DNA from: DAHUYF01 sp035553515
Lineage (GTDB): Bacteria > Pseudomonadota > Alphaproteobacteria > ATCC43930 > CGMCC-115725
Direction of reading: 5' to 3'
Assembly: GCA_035553515.1 (NCBI GenBank)
Contig: DATNDG010000057.1
Coordinates: 10,591 to 74,590, forward strand
DNA length: 64,000 bases
Shown here: positions 37,139 to 45,593 of the stretch, one piece after another
Layout: each line of letters begins with the position of its first letter
How positions within the stretch are numbered: position 1 is the first letter of the stretch
Made by a program: the position numbers and the translations under genes
The notes under the pieces: model-generated
The model's database searches: none
What the model saw: only the letters and a program-made list of their open reading frames with translations
Told to the model about the DNA's origin: nothing

Positions 37139-37549
37139 ATGAGCGACGCCGAAACCCGGTCGGGCGAGGTTACGCGGGCCGCCAGCCCGGGCCTCCGCCG
37201 CGTGCTGGTGCGCGACCTCGTGCTCTTCTGCGAGATCGGCGCCTTCCGCCACGAGCGCGGGGCGCGCCAGCGCGTGCGCATCAACCTCGATCTGCTGGTG
37301 CGCGAAGCGGCGCCGATCGGCGACGATCTACGCAACGTCGTCTGCTACGACGAAATCGTCAGCAGCATTCGCCGGCTGGCCGCGGCAGGCCATGTCAATC
37401 TGGTGGAGACGCTGGCCGAGCGCGTGGCCGAGACCTGCCTCGTCGATGCCCGCATCCGCCGCGCGCTCGTCCGCGTGGAGAAGCTCGACGTCTATCCCGA
37501 TGTGGCGGCCGTCGGAATCGAGATAGAACGGATTAACCGCCTGCCCTAA
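37139..37549 (+). CDS. folB: Dihydroneopterin aldolase
   Basis: A 136-residue FolB that cleaves dihydroneopterin to 6-hydroxymethyl-dihydropterin in folate synthesis. Family marks are FCEIGAFRHERGARQRVRIN, NLVETLAERVAE with the active-site glutamate, and VEKLDVYPDVAAVGIEIER with the catalytic lysine. It starts 7 bases after the FolM-like gene. The other folate genes (folP, folK) are not in the window. Confidence 0.92.
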   Translation: MSDAETRSGEVTRAASPGLRRVLVRDLVLFCEIGAFRHERGARQRVRINLDLLVREAAPIGDDLRNVVCYDEIVSSIRRLAAAGHVNLVETLAERVAETCLVDARIRRALVRVEKLDVYPDVAAVGIEIERINRLP

Positions 37550-37933
37550 GTGCCTTAACCATCTCGGATTTGCGACAGCGTTTCGCCGCATGGGACGGCG
37601 CCGCGGAAGTTGTTCACAGGGCAGTTTTCGCGGCGACCCGATAGTCATCGGTTACAGTGCGGCAACGGTTTGTTACAAGCGATTTACAGTTGACAAGAAA
37701 AGATGTAATGTTTTCAAAGTGATAGTTGAATTGCCGCTTTTTTAAGCAAATCGGTGAAACTCCAGGTTTGACGCGCATAGCACCTATGCGGCGCCCGGTT
37801 TTCGACAGTTTTGTCCACAGGCTTCGTGGATATCCGCCGAGGTCCTTGTACGACTCGTCCTTTGGGAGGAGGCGCAGAGGGCGCTTCTTCGCCCAGTTGA
37901 CGCGATGCGTGCGCCAAGCCAAGTGAGTGAGCG
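37550..37933. other. AT-rich gap with DnaA-like and CtrA-like boxes (possible origin or cell-cycle promoter)
   Basis: A 384-base gap, the largest non-coding AT-rich stretch here. It holds two one-mismatch DnaA boxes, TTGTTCACA at 37610-37618 and TTGTCCACA at 37811-37819, plus a weaker inverted one at about 37825-37833. Between them (37650-37750) is an AT-rich run with repeated TTACA units and a TTGACA at 37690-37695. A TTAACCAT, the CtrA half-site of alphaproteobacteria, lies at 37555-37562, and another TTAACC at 37533-37538. A short reading frame at 37726-37926 does not look real. It may be a replication origin, a minor DnaA-binding site or simply the uvrC promoter. Confidence 0.4.
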
Positions 37934-39919
37934 ATGACCGAACTTGAAGAAGGTGCGCGTTCGCCGGAGGAGGCCCTGCCAGCTGGCGGCGGCTTGGCGC
38001 AGGGGGTCGAGGCGATTCGCACGGCGCTGCGCACCATGCCGCCCGGGCCCGGCGTCTATCGCATGCTCGACGCCAAGGGCGATGCGCTTTACGTCGGCAA
38101 GGCGCGCAGCCTCAAGAACCGCGTCGCCAACTACACCCATCCCGTCGCGCTCTCCAACCGGCTGCGTCGCATGGTGGCCGAGACGCGCGCCATGGAGGTG
38201 GTGGTCACGCATACCGAGGTCGAGGCGCTGCTGCTCGAGAACAATCTGATCAAGCGGCTGATGCCCCGCTACAACGTTCTGCTGCGTGACGACAAGTCTT
38301 TTCCCTATATCCATCTCACCGGCAACCACGACTTCCCGCAGATCATCAAGCATCGTGGCGCCAAGAGCGCGCCCGGCGACTATTTCGGCCCCTTCGCCTC
38401 GGCCGGCGCGGTAGCCCGCACCATCATCGCGCTGCAGCGCGCCTTCCTGCTACGCTCGTGCAGCGACAGCATCTTTTCCAGCCGCACCCGCCCCTGCCTC
38501 CTCTACCAGATCAAGCGCTGCAGCGCCCCTTGCGTCGGCCGCATCGACAAGGCGGGCTACGACCGGTTGGTCAACGAGGCGCGCGCGTTCCTGTCGGGCC
38601 GCAGCAAGGAAGTGCAGGAGCGCCTGGCGCTGCGCATGCAGGAGCTGGCCGACAAGCTCGATTTCGAGAGCGCCGCCTTCCTACGCGACCGCATCCGCGC
38701 GCTGACCCAGGTGCAGGGACGCCAGGATATCTCGATCGAGAGCATCGAGGACGCCGATGTCATCGCCGCGCACCAGGCCGGCGGCCATACCTGCATCCAG
38801 GTCTTTTTCTTCCGGGCCGGGCAGAATTGGGGCAACCGCGCCTATTTCCCGAGCCACGACCGGCAAATGCCGGTGGAAGACGTGCTCGCAGCGTTTCTCG
38901 GCCAGTTCTACGAGAACAAGCCGCCGCCAACTCTGATCCTGCTGAGCCATGCCCCGGCCGATCAGACGCTCATCGAGGAGGCGCTGTCGAGCCGCGCCGG
39001 CATGAAGGTCGAGCTCGCTGTGCCGCAGCGCGGCGACAAGCGCAAGCTCGTGGACCACGCGCTCCTCAATGCACGGGAAGCGCTCGGCCGGCGGCTCTCC
39101 GAAAGCGAGGCGCAGCAGAAGCTGCTCGCCGGCGTCGCCGAGACCTTCAGCCTCGAGGCGCCGCCGCAGCGCATCGAGGTCTACGACAACAGCCACATCC
39201 AGGGGAGCCACGCCGTCGGCGCGATGATCGTCGCCGGACCCGAGGGATTTCGCAAGAATGCCTATCGCAAATTCACCATCCGCGGCGATGGTGGTCGGAC
39301 GCCGAGCGGCCAGAACGGGCTTGCCGCTGCCATCGAAGCCGCGGTCGAGCCGGAGGCGGCGCCGGCGGTGCAGCTCGCACCGGGCGACGACTACGGCATG
39401 ATGCGCGAGGTGCTGAGCCGCCGCTTCGCGCGCGCGCTCAAGGAGGACCCGACCCGCGAGCGCGGCACCTGGCCCGAACTGCTGCTGATCGACGGCGGCG
39501 CGGGTCAGCTGACCGCGGCGCGGCAGGTGCTGGCCGATCTCGGCATCGACGACATCCCGCTGGTGGCGATCGCCAAAGGTCCCGACCGCAATGCCGGGCG
39601 CGAGCGCTTTTTCCGGCCGGGAAAGGAGCCCTTCAGCCTCGATCCGCGCGACCCCGTGCTCTACTACCTCCAGCGGTTGCGCGACGAGGCCCACCGCTTC
39701 GCCATCGGCACGCATCGCGCGCGCCGCGCCAAGGCGATCGGCAGCTCGCCGCTTGACGAGATCACCGGCATCGGCGCCCGGCGCAAGAAGGCGCTGCTGC
39801 ATCATTTCGGATCGGCGCGCGGCGTCGCCCGGGCCGGGCTCGCCGATCTGGAGCGGGTGGAGGGGATCAGCAAGGCGGTCGCGCAACGCATCTATGAGCA
39901 TTTCCATGCCGAGGCTTAA
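37934..39919 (+). CDS. uvrC: UvrABC system subunit C (dual-incision nuclease)
   Basis: A 661-residue excision nuclease. The N-terminal GIY-YIG domain is PGPGVYRMLDAKGDALYVGK; a cysteine-containing segment (RPCLLYQIKRCSAPCVGRID) follows. The UVR domain contacts UvrB (KLDFESAAFLRDRIRALTQV), the RNase H-like domain is at IEVYDNSHIQGSHAVGAMIV, and the C-terminal helix-hairpin-helix pair (ITGIGARRKKALLHHFGSAR) binds DNA. It acts with UvrB encoded just upstream. Confidence 0.97.
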   Translation: MTELEEGARSPEEALPAGGGLAQGVEAIRTALRTMPPGPGVYRMLDAKGDALYVGKARSLKNRVANYTHPVALSNRLRRMVAETRAMEVVVTHTEVEALLLENNLIKRLMPRYNVLLRDDKSFPYIHLTGNHDFPQIIKHRGAKSAPGDYFGPFASAGAVARTIIALQRAFLLRSCSDSIFSSRTRPCLLYQIKRCSAPCVGRIDKAGYDRLVNEARAFLSGRSKEVQERLALRMQELADKLDFESAAFLRDRIRALTQVQGRQDISIESIEDADVIAAHQAGGHTCIQVFFFRAGQNWGNRAYFPSHDRQMPVEDVLAAFLGQFYENKPPPTLILLSHAPADQTLIEEALSSRAGMKVELAVPQRGDKRKLVDHALLNAREALGRRLSESEAQQKLLAGVAETFSLEAPPQRIEVYDNSHIQGSHAVGAMIVAGPEGFRKNAYRKFTIRGDGGRTPSGQNGLAAAIEAAVEPEAAPAVQLAPGDDYGMMREVLSRRFARALKEDPTRERGTWPELLLIDGGAGQLTAARQVLADLGIDDIPLVAIAKGPDRNAGRERFFRPGKEPFSLDPRDPVLYYLQRLRDEAHRFAIGTHRARRAKAIGSSPLDEITGIGARRKKALLHHFGSARGVARAGLADLERVEGISKAVAQRIYEHFHAEA

Positions 39920-39974
39920 AGGCGCTAGACTGGCAAAAGAAGTCCCGTTTTTCCGCCGCGGGACCCGGTGAACC

Positions 39975-40571
39975 ATGCTGACGACCCTTCCCAATCTGCT
40001 GACTTTGTCGCGCATTGCCGCGATTCCCCTGGTCATCGTTACCTTCTACGTGCCGCCGCCCTACGGGCCCTGGATCGGCTGCGCCCTCTTCGCCCTGGCC
40101 GGGTTTACCGACTGGCTCGACGGGCAGCTTGCCCGGCGCTGGAAGCAGCAATCCGAGCTCGGTCGCTTCCTCGACCCGATCGCCGACAAGCTGCTGGTCG
40201 CCGCGATCCTGTTCATGCTGGCGGCGCTCCAGCGCATCTCGGCGCTGACGATCTTTCCGGCGCTGGTCATCCTGAGCCGCGAGATCCTGGTCTCGGGGCT
40301 GCGCGAGCATCTGGCAACGCTCAAGGTGCGGGTTCCTTCCTCGCGGCTCGCCAAGTGGAAGACCGGCCTCCAGATGGGCGCGATCGGCGTGCTGCTGGTC
40401 GGCGATGCCGGGCCGATTTTCCTGCCGGTGACCCTGATCGGCGAGCTGATGCTGTGGGCGGCGGCGGTGCTGACGCTGATCACCGGCTACGATTATCTGC
40501 GCGCCGGGCTCGACCACATGAGCGAGGAGAGTCCCGCGGTGAAGGCGGCAAAGCCGAGCGGCGCGGCGTGA
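39975..40571 (+). CDS. pgsA: CDP-diacylglycerol-glycerol-3-phosphate phosphatidyltransferase
   Basis: A 198-residue membrane enzyme that makes phosphatidylglycerol phosphate. The CDP-alcohol phosphotransferase motif D-G-x2-A-R-x8-G-x3-D-x3-D is complete in LDGQLARRWKQQ and LGRFLDPIADK. Several hydrophobic helices surround it. It sits 55 bases after uvrC, a frequent pairing in proteobacteria, and its stop overlaps the mobB start as GTGA. Confidence 0.95.
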   Translation: MLTTLPNLLTLSRIAAIPLVIVTFYVPPPYGPWIGCALFALAGFTDWLDGQLARRWKQQSELGRFLDPIADKLLVAAILFMLAALQRISALTIFPALVILSREILVSGLREHLATLKVRVPSSRLAKWKTGLQMGAIGVLLVGDAGPIFLPVTLIGELMLWAAAVLTLITGYDYLRAGLDHMSEESPAVKAAKPSGAA

Positions 40572-41086
40572 GCACGAAGGCGGTGCGCGTCTTCGGCCTC
40601 GCCGGTTGGAGCGGCAGCGGCAAGACCACGCTGGTCGAGCGGCTGCTACCGGAGCTGACCGGCCGCGGACTGAGCGTCTCGACCGTGAAGCATGCGCATC
40701 ACAGCTTCGACGTCGATCGGCCGGGCAAGGATAGCTGGCGCCATCGCGAGGCGGGAGCGAGCGAGGTGATGATCGCCTCCGAGCGGCGTTGGGTGCTCAC
40801 GCACGAGCACCGGGGCGCACCGGAGCCACCGCTCGAGGCGCTGCTGCGCCAGATGAGCCCGGTCGACCTGGTGCTGGTCGAAGGCTTCAAGCGCGGCACG
40901 CATGCAAAGCTCGAGGTGCATCGCCCCTCGCTCGGCAAGCCGCTGCTCTGCCGCGACGATCCGTATGTCGTCGCCGTGGCGAGCGATGCGCCGATCGCCG
41001 GGCTGCCGGTGCCGCTCTTCGCGCTCGATGACGTCGCGGCGATCGCGCGCTTCATCCTCGCCCAGTGCCGGCTCGAGGCGGCCTGA
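40568..41086 (+). CDS. mobB: Molybdopterin-guanine dinucleotide biosynthesis protein B
   Basis: A 172-residue P-loop protein with GLAGWSGSGKTTLVERLLPE, the conserved histidines in STVKHAHHSFDVDRPGKDS and VDLVLVEGFKRGTHAKLEVH. MobB binds GTP and helps attach GMP to the molybdenum cofactor. GTG 40568 overlaps the pgsA stop, so translation is coupled. moeA begins one base after it ends. Confidence 0.93.
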   Translation: MSTKAVRVFGLAGWSGSGKTTLVERLLPELTGRGLSVSTVKHAHHSFDVDRPGKDSWRHREAGASEVMIASERRWVLTHEHRGAPEPPLEALLRQMSPVDLVLVEGFKRGTHAKLEVHRPSLGKPLLCRDDPYVVAVASDAPIAGLPVPLFALDDVAAIARFILAQCRLEAA

Positions 41087-41087
41087 G

Positions 41088-42344
41088 ATGGCACAGCTCA
41101 GCGATGATTGCTTTGCCTTCGGCGGCGAGCTGTTGTCGATGGCGGCGGCGCTCGACCTGATCGGCGCCAAGGTCGCCCCGGTGGTCGAGCGCGAGACGAC
41201 GAGCCTCTCGGCGGCGCTCGGCCGCATCCTCGCCGCGCCAGTGACCGCGCCGCATGACGTCCCGCCGCACGACAATTCCGCCGTCGACGGCTATGCCGTC
41301 CGTTTCGACGATCTCGCGCCCGGCGAGGCGACCCTGCTGCCGGTCAAGGGCCGCGCTGCGGCGGGGCACCCCCTGGAAGCGACCGCGGCGCGCGGTGCCG
41401 CCGTGCGCATCTTCACCGGCGCGCCGATGCCGGCCGGGCTCGACACCGTCCTCATGCAGGAGGATTGCGAGGAGCTGGAGGCCAGCGTGCGCATCCCGCC
41501 CGGCATCAAGCGCGGCGCCAATCGCCGCCACGCGGGCGAAGACGTCAAGGCGGGCGCCACGGTGCTACGTGCGGGACAGCGGCTGCGCGCGCAGGATATC
41601 GGGCTTGCGGCTTCGCTCGGCTTCACCGCGCTCGAGGTCTATCGCCGGCTGCGCGTCGCCATCTTCTCCACCGGCGACGAGGTTCGCGATCCCGGCGCGA
41701 CGCTGCCGCCCGGCGCGATCTACGACGCCAACCGCTTCCTCTTGCGCGCGCTGCTCGAGGGGCTCGGCGCCGAGGTCACCGATCTCGGCATCCTGCCCGA
41801 CCGGCGCGAGCGCATCGCCGCGGCGCTTGCCGAGGGGGCGCGCGGCCACGACCTGCTGCTGACGTCGGGCGGCGTGTCAACCGGCGAGGAGGACCACGTC
41901 AAGGCGGCGGTCGAGGCGCAGGGACGACTCCATTTCTGGCGGCTCGCGATAAAGCCCGGGCGGCCGGTCGCGATGGGCCAGGTCGGCCGCATCCCATTCA
42001 TGGGGCTGCCGGGCAATCCGGTGGCGGTGATGGTCACCTTCCTCATCCTGGCGCGACCGCTGGTGCTAAAGCTCTCCGGCGCCGAGGCGCCGCCGCCGCG
42101 GCGCTTCCGCGTCGTCGCGGGATTCGACTACAAGAAACGCAGCAGTCGCTGCGAATATGTGCGGGCGCGGCTTGAGCCGGGCGAGGATGGCGGGTGGGTG
42201 GCGCGCAAATTCCCGCGCGACGGCGCCGGCATCCTCTCGTCGATGGTCGACTCCGACGGGCTCGCCGAGATCGGCGAAGGCATCAGCCGCGTCGAGCCCG
42301 GCATGAGCGTCGCCTTCATCCCCTTCAGCGAGGTGCTGGCATGA
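41088..42344 (+). CDS. moeA: Molybdopterin molybdenumtransferase
   Basis: A 418-residue MoeA that inserts molybdate into adenylated molybdopterin. Family marks are PPHDNSAVDGYAVRFDDL, RIFTGAPMPAGLDTVLMQED, the MoCF-binding core LLTSGGVSTGEEDHVKAAVE and the ending domain with GLPGNPVAVMVTFLILARP. It belongs to the mobB-moeA-moaD-moaE group. Its stop overlaps the following SDR as ATGA. Confidence 0.96.
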   Translation: MAQLSDDCFAFGGELLSMAAALDLIGAKVAPVVERETTSLSAALGRILAAPVTAPHDVPPHDNSAVDGYAVRFDDLAPGEATLLPVKGRAAAGHPLEATAARGAAVRIFTGAPMPAGLDTVLMQEDCEELEASVRIPPGIKRGANRRHAGEDVKAGATVLRAGQRLRAQDIGLAASLGFTALEVYRRLRVAIFSTGDEVRDPGATLPPGAIYDANRFLLRALLEGLGAEVTDLGILPDRRERIAAALAEGARGHDLLLTSGGVSTGEEDHVKAAVEAQGRLHFWRLAIKPGRPVAMGQVGRIPFMGLPGNPVAVMVTFLILARPLVLKLSGAEAPPPRRFRVVAGFDYKKRSSRCEYVRARLEPGEDGGWVARKFPRDGAGILSSMVDSDGLAEIGEGISRVEPGMSVAFIPFSEVLA

Positions 42345-43132
42345 GTGCGAGCCTCGATGTCGACGATCCCCTCGCCGCTTTCCGCCTCGACGGCGAGGTG
42401 GCGGTGGTCACCGGCGCGGCCAGCGGCATCGGCGCGGCGATTGCGCTCGCTCTCTCGCGTGTCGGCGCGCGGGTAGCGCTCCTCGATCGCGATCGTGCGG
42501 GGGCGGAGGCGATCGCCGGCCGCATCGGGCGCAGCGGCGGTGAGGCCGAGCCCTGGGCGATCGACGTCGCCGACCCCGCCGCCACGGCGCGCGCCTTCGA
42601 GGAGATCGCGGCGCGCTGGGACCGCATCGACGTGCTGGTCAACAGCGCCGGCATCGCCATCCGCAAGCCGGCGGTGGAACTCGCGCCCGCCGATTGGGAG
42701 CGTGTCATGGCGGTCAACGTCACCGGCTCCTTCCTCTGCGCGCGCACCGCAGCGCGACACATGCTGGCGCGGGGCGGCGGGCGCATCGTCAATATCGCGT
42801 CGATCATGGGTTTCTCCGGCGGGATCTATCCCAATGTCGCCTATCAGACCTCGAAAGGCGCAGTGGTTAACCTGACGCGGGCGCTCGCCGTCGAATGGGC
42901 GCGGCAAGGCATCCGCGTCAACGCTGTGGCGCCCACCTATATCCGCACACCACTTACCGCCCCGTTGATGCAGCAGCCGGAGGCGGTCGCCGAGATCGAG
43001 CGGCGCACGCCGATGGGCCGCATCGGCGAGCCCGAGGAGATCGTCGGCGCGGTGCTCTACCTCGCAAGCCGCGCCTCGTCGCTCGTCACCGGCCACACGC
43101 TCGCGGTCGATGGCGGGTTTCTCGCGCAGTAG
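42341..43132 (+). CDS. Short-chain dehydrogenase/reductase within the molybdopterin group
   Basis: A 263-residue classical SDR with cofactor site VTGAASGIGAAIALALSRVG, catalytic serine in IVNIASIMGFSGG and Tyr-Lys in VAYQTSKGAVVNLTRALAVE. Substrate unknown; the sequence resembles gluconate 5-dehydrogenase-like and other polyol oxidoreductases. Its ATG overlaps the moeA stop, so it is translated with cofactor genes, although SDRs are not part of that pathway. A dispersed-type repeat follows before moaD. Confidence 0.9.
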   Translation: MSASLDVDDPLAAFRLDGEVAVVTGAASGIGAAIALALSRVGARVALLDRDRAGAEAIAGRIGRSGGEAEPWAIDVADPAATARAFEEIAARWDRIDVLVNSAGIAIRKPAVELAPADWERVMAVNVTGSFLCARTAARHMLARGGGRIVNIASIMGFSGGIYPNVAYQTSKGAVVNLTRALAVEWARQGIRVNAVAPTYIRTPLTAPLMQQPEAVAEIERRTPMGRIGEPEEIVGAVLYLASRASSLVTGHTLAVDGGFLAQ

Positions 43133-43154
43133 AGGCTGCACATGCGAGGGGGTG

Positions 43155-43180
43155 TCCTTCGACAGGCTCAGGATGAGGGG
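43155..43180. repeat. Dispersed intergenic repeat, CTTCGACAGGCTCAGG type
   Basis: The core TCCTTCGACAGGCTCAGGAT followed by GAGGGG is a form I know as a repeated intergenic element in many GC-rich proteobacteria. It is partly palindromic (CCT..AGG, CGAC..GCTC). Only one copy is visible in this window. Its presence between the SDR and moaD suggests the group is not under tight continuous coupling at this point. Confidence 0.6.
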
Positions 43181-43239
43181 CATCGAGAATGGCCCTGCTA
43201 TCGGTTGAAACCCGCCATCCGACCGCATAGCTCACAGCC

Positions 43240-43491
43240 ATGAAGCTGCTCTATTTCGCCTGGCTGCGCGCCAAGATCGGGATATCCGAGGAGCGGGTCG
43301 AGCCGCCGGCGGGGGTGACCAACGTGGCGGCGCTGCTCGATTGGCTGAAGACGCGCGGGCCGGGCTTCGCCGAGGCGCTCAAGGACACGCGCGTGGTGCG
43401 CGTCGCAGTCAATCAGCGCTATGTCGGCTGGGATCACGCGCTTGCGCCGGGCGACGAGGTCGCGCTCTTCCCGCCGGTGACCGGAGGCTGA
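43240..43491 (+). CDS. moaD: Molybdopterin synthase sulfur carrier subunit
   Basis: An 83-residue ubiquitin-like protein ending VTGG, the C-terminal glycine pair that is thiocarboxylated. The start MKLLYFAWLRAKIGISEERV and the VGWDHALAPGDEVALFPPV tail are typical. It carries sulfur to make the dithiolene of molybdopterin, working with MoaE encoded five bases downstream. Confidence 0.95.
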   Translation: MKLLYFAWLRAKIGISEERVEPPAGVTNVAALLDWLKTRGPGFAEALKDTRVVRVAVNQRYVGWDHALAPGDEVALFPPVTGG

Positions 43492-43496
43492 GCGCC

Positions 43497-43949
43497 ATGA
43501 TCCGCGTGCAGCGCGAGGATTTCGATGTCGGCGCCGAGCTCGAGGCGCTGACCAGTGGCAAGACCGGCATCGGCGGTGTAACCAGTTTCGTCGGGCTGGT
43601 GCGCGACATCGCAGGCGGGCACCGGATCGGCGCGATGACGCTCGAGCACTATCCCGGCATGACCGAGCGCCAGCTCGGCGAGATCGAGGCGGAGGCGATG
43701 AAGCGGTGGCCGCTCGACGCGGTGCTCATCATCCACCGCTTCGGGCGCCTCGAGCCGGGCGAGCGCATCGTCCTCGTCGCCGCCGCCTCGGCGCATCGCC
43801 AAGCGGCGTTCGACGCCTGCCAGTTCCTCATCGACTGGCTGAAGACCAAGGCGCCGTTCTGGAAGCTCGAGGAGACGCCGCAGGGACAGCGCTGGGTCGA
43901 AGCTCAGACGAGCGATGACGAGGCGGCGGCGCGCTGGGTGAAGGAGTAG
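43497..43949 (+). CDS. moaE: Molybdopterin synthase catalytic subunit
   Basis: A 150-residue MoaE that converts precursor Z to molybdopterin with thiocarboxylated MoaD. Family marks are GGVTSFVGLVRDIAGG, LEHYPGMTERQLGEIEAEA and the active-site lysine region LIDWLKTKAPFWKLEETPQG. ATG 43497 lies five bases after the moaD stop. It converges on the aminotransferase gene after 9 bases. Confidence 0.95.
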   Translation: MIRVQREDFDVGAELEALTSGKTGIGGVTSFVGLVRDIAGGHRIGAMTLEHYPGMTERQLGEIEAEAMKRWPLDAVLIIHRFGRLEPGERIVLVAAASAHRQAAFDACQFLIDWLKTKAPFWKLEETPQGQRWVEAQTSDDEAAARWVKE

Positions 43950-43958
43950 CGCCTCGGC

Positions 43959-44978
43959 TCAGCCGACCGGCATCATCCAGCCGTAGCGGTCGGCGACCTT
44001 GCCGTATTGGATGCCCTGGATCTCGTCATAGAGGCGCTGCAGCGTCTTGCCCGGTTTGTCCTCGGCGCCAAAGCGCAGCGTTTTACCGCCGCGGGTGATC
44101 GAGGAGATCGGCGTGATCACCGCGGCGGTGCCGCAGGCGCCGATCTCGACGAAATCCTCGATCTCGTCCCAGCGCACCGGACGATGCTCGACCTTGAGGC
44201 CGAGATCGGCAGCAATGCGGCGCAAGCTGTCATTGGTGACGCTCTCGAGGATCGACGCGGATTTCGGCGTGACGTAGCGGCCGTCGCGGGTGACGCCGAT
44301 GAAGTTCGAAGTGCCGAACTCGTCGATCAGCGTGTGCGTCGCGCTGTCGAGATAGAGCGAGACCGGAAAGCCCTTCTTCTTCACCGCCATGTCACCGACG
44401 AGGCCGGCGGAGTAGTTGCCGCCCGCCTTCACATGGCCGACGCCGTGCGGCGCCGCGCGATCATAGTCCTCCTGCACATAGGCGGGCACCGGCACCATGC
44501 CGTCCTTGTAATAGGGACCGACCGGCATGGCGAAGACCAGAAAGGCGTATTCCTCGCTCGGTTGCACGCCGATCACCGCGCCGGTGCCGATCAGCAGCGG
44601 CCGGACATAGAGCGTTGCACCGGTGCCATAGGGGGGCACAAAGGCGTCGTTCTTGGCGACGATAGCGCGCACCGCCTCGAGGAAGAGGCTTTCGGGTGGC
44701 GGCACCATCGCGAGGCGCTCGCCGGAGAGCCGCATGCGGCGCGCATGGACATCGGGACGGAAGCAGGCGACGCGCCCATCGACCTGGCGGAACGCCTTCA
44801 GCCCTTCGAAGCAGGCCTGGCCGTAATGCAGGCAGGTGGCCGCGATATGCAGGTTGATGCTGGTGCCGGTGCAGAGCTCCAGCGGCGTCCACACGCCCTG
44901 GCGGAAATCGGCGCGGATGAAAACGCCGGTATCGAGATAGCGGAAGCCCAGCTCCTTCCAGGAAATTGTCGTGTCCAT
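43959..44978 (-). CDS. ilvE: Branched-chain amino-acid aminotransferase
   Basis: A 339-residue class IV PLP enzyme that makes leucine, isoleucine and valine from their keto acids. The cofactor lysine is in GHVKAGGNYSAGLVGDM, then DSATHTLIDEFGTSNFIGVT and a cofactor phosphate segment TAAVITPISSITRGGK. It is divergent from the MarR/PetP-like gene, a gene order also seen in related alphaproteobacteria as I recall it. Confidence 0.94.
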   Translation of the reverse strand: MDTTISWKELGFRYLDTGVFIRADFRQGVWTPLELCTGTSINLHIAATCLHYGQACFEGLKAFRQVDGRVACFRPDVHARRMRLSGERLAMVPPPESLFLEAVRAIVAKNDAFVPPYGTGATLYVRPLLIGTGAVIGVQPSEEYAFLVFAMPVGPYYKDGMVPVPAYVQEDYDRAAPHGVGHVKAGGNYSAGLVGDMAVKKKGFPVSLYLDSATHTLIDEFGTSNFIGVTRDGRYVTPKSASILESVTNDSLRRIAADLGLKVEHRPVRWDEIEDFVEIGACGTAAVITPISSITRGGKTLRFGAEDKPGKTLQRLYDEIQGIQYGKVADRYGWMMPVG

Positions 44979-45070
44979 TTCAGTCTCTTCCGCTCGCTCC
45001 GGTCGGTGATCTGCGCCATTATGACCCGGCAGGGAGATCGGTGTAACAGTTTCGACGAAAATAAGTCAAC

Positions 45071-45568
45071 ATGGCTGACGTAAAATCCGCCGCCAATCTA
45101 TTGTTCCTCCGCGAGGAGGAGCTGCGCCAGGGGATCGAGCTCCTCTACTACGCCTATCGCGATTTCACCGCCGAGCCGGACGCGATGCTGGCGCGCTACG
45201 GCTTTGGCCGCGCCCATCACCGCGTCATCTATTTCGTCGGCCGGCATCCGCAGATGAGCGTGAGCGACCTGCTGGCGATCCTGCGCATCACCAAGCAGAG
45301 CCTGAGCCGCGTACTCGGCCAGCTCGTCCGCCAGGGCTTCATCCAGCAGCGTCCCGGAAGCCGCGACCGGCGCCAGCGCCTGCTGGAGCTTACCGAGAAG
45401 GGCATCGAGCTCGAGCGGCAGCTTTCCGAGAACCAGCGCCAACGCCTCGCCAAGGCCTATCGCGAGGCGGGCGCGCAGGCGGTCGAAGGCTTCCGCAAAG
45501 TCATGCTCGGCATCGTCAGCAGCGAGGCCGACCGCCGCCGCTTCGAGCGCGGGCCGAACGCGCGCTGA
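45071..45568 (+). CDS. petP: MarR-family regulator, PetP-like
   Basis: A 165-residue MarR protein with winged helix VSDLLAILRITKQSLSRVLG and the wing RPGSRDRRQRLLELTEKG. It is followed 25 bases later by an OmpR-type regulator, the arrangement described as petP-petR in Rhodobacter capsulatus. The symbol is by context and similarity of pattern only. Its ligand and targets are unknown; loss of petR in Rhodobacter is deleterious. Confidence 0.85.
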   Translation: MADVKSAANLLFLREEELRQGIELLYYAYRDFTAEPDAMLARYGFGRAHHRVIYFVGRHPQMSVSDLLAILRITKQSLSRVLGQLVRQGFIQQRPGSRDRRQRLLELTEKGIELERQLSENQRQRLAKAYREAGAQAVEGFRKVMLGIVSSEADRRRFERGPNAR

Positions 45569-45593
45569 GCCGGGCTGGTGTATAGTTCGCGGC

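Noticed and set aside
37726..37926. A 66-codon frame in the AT-rich gap before uvrC
   Set aside because: No ribosome site, odd composition, and it lies over the DnaA-like boxes; treated as chance.
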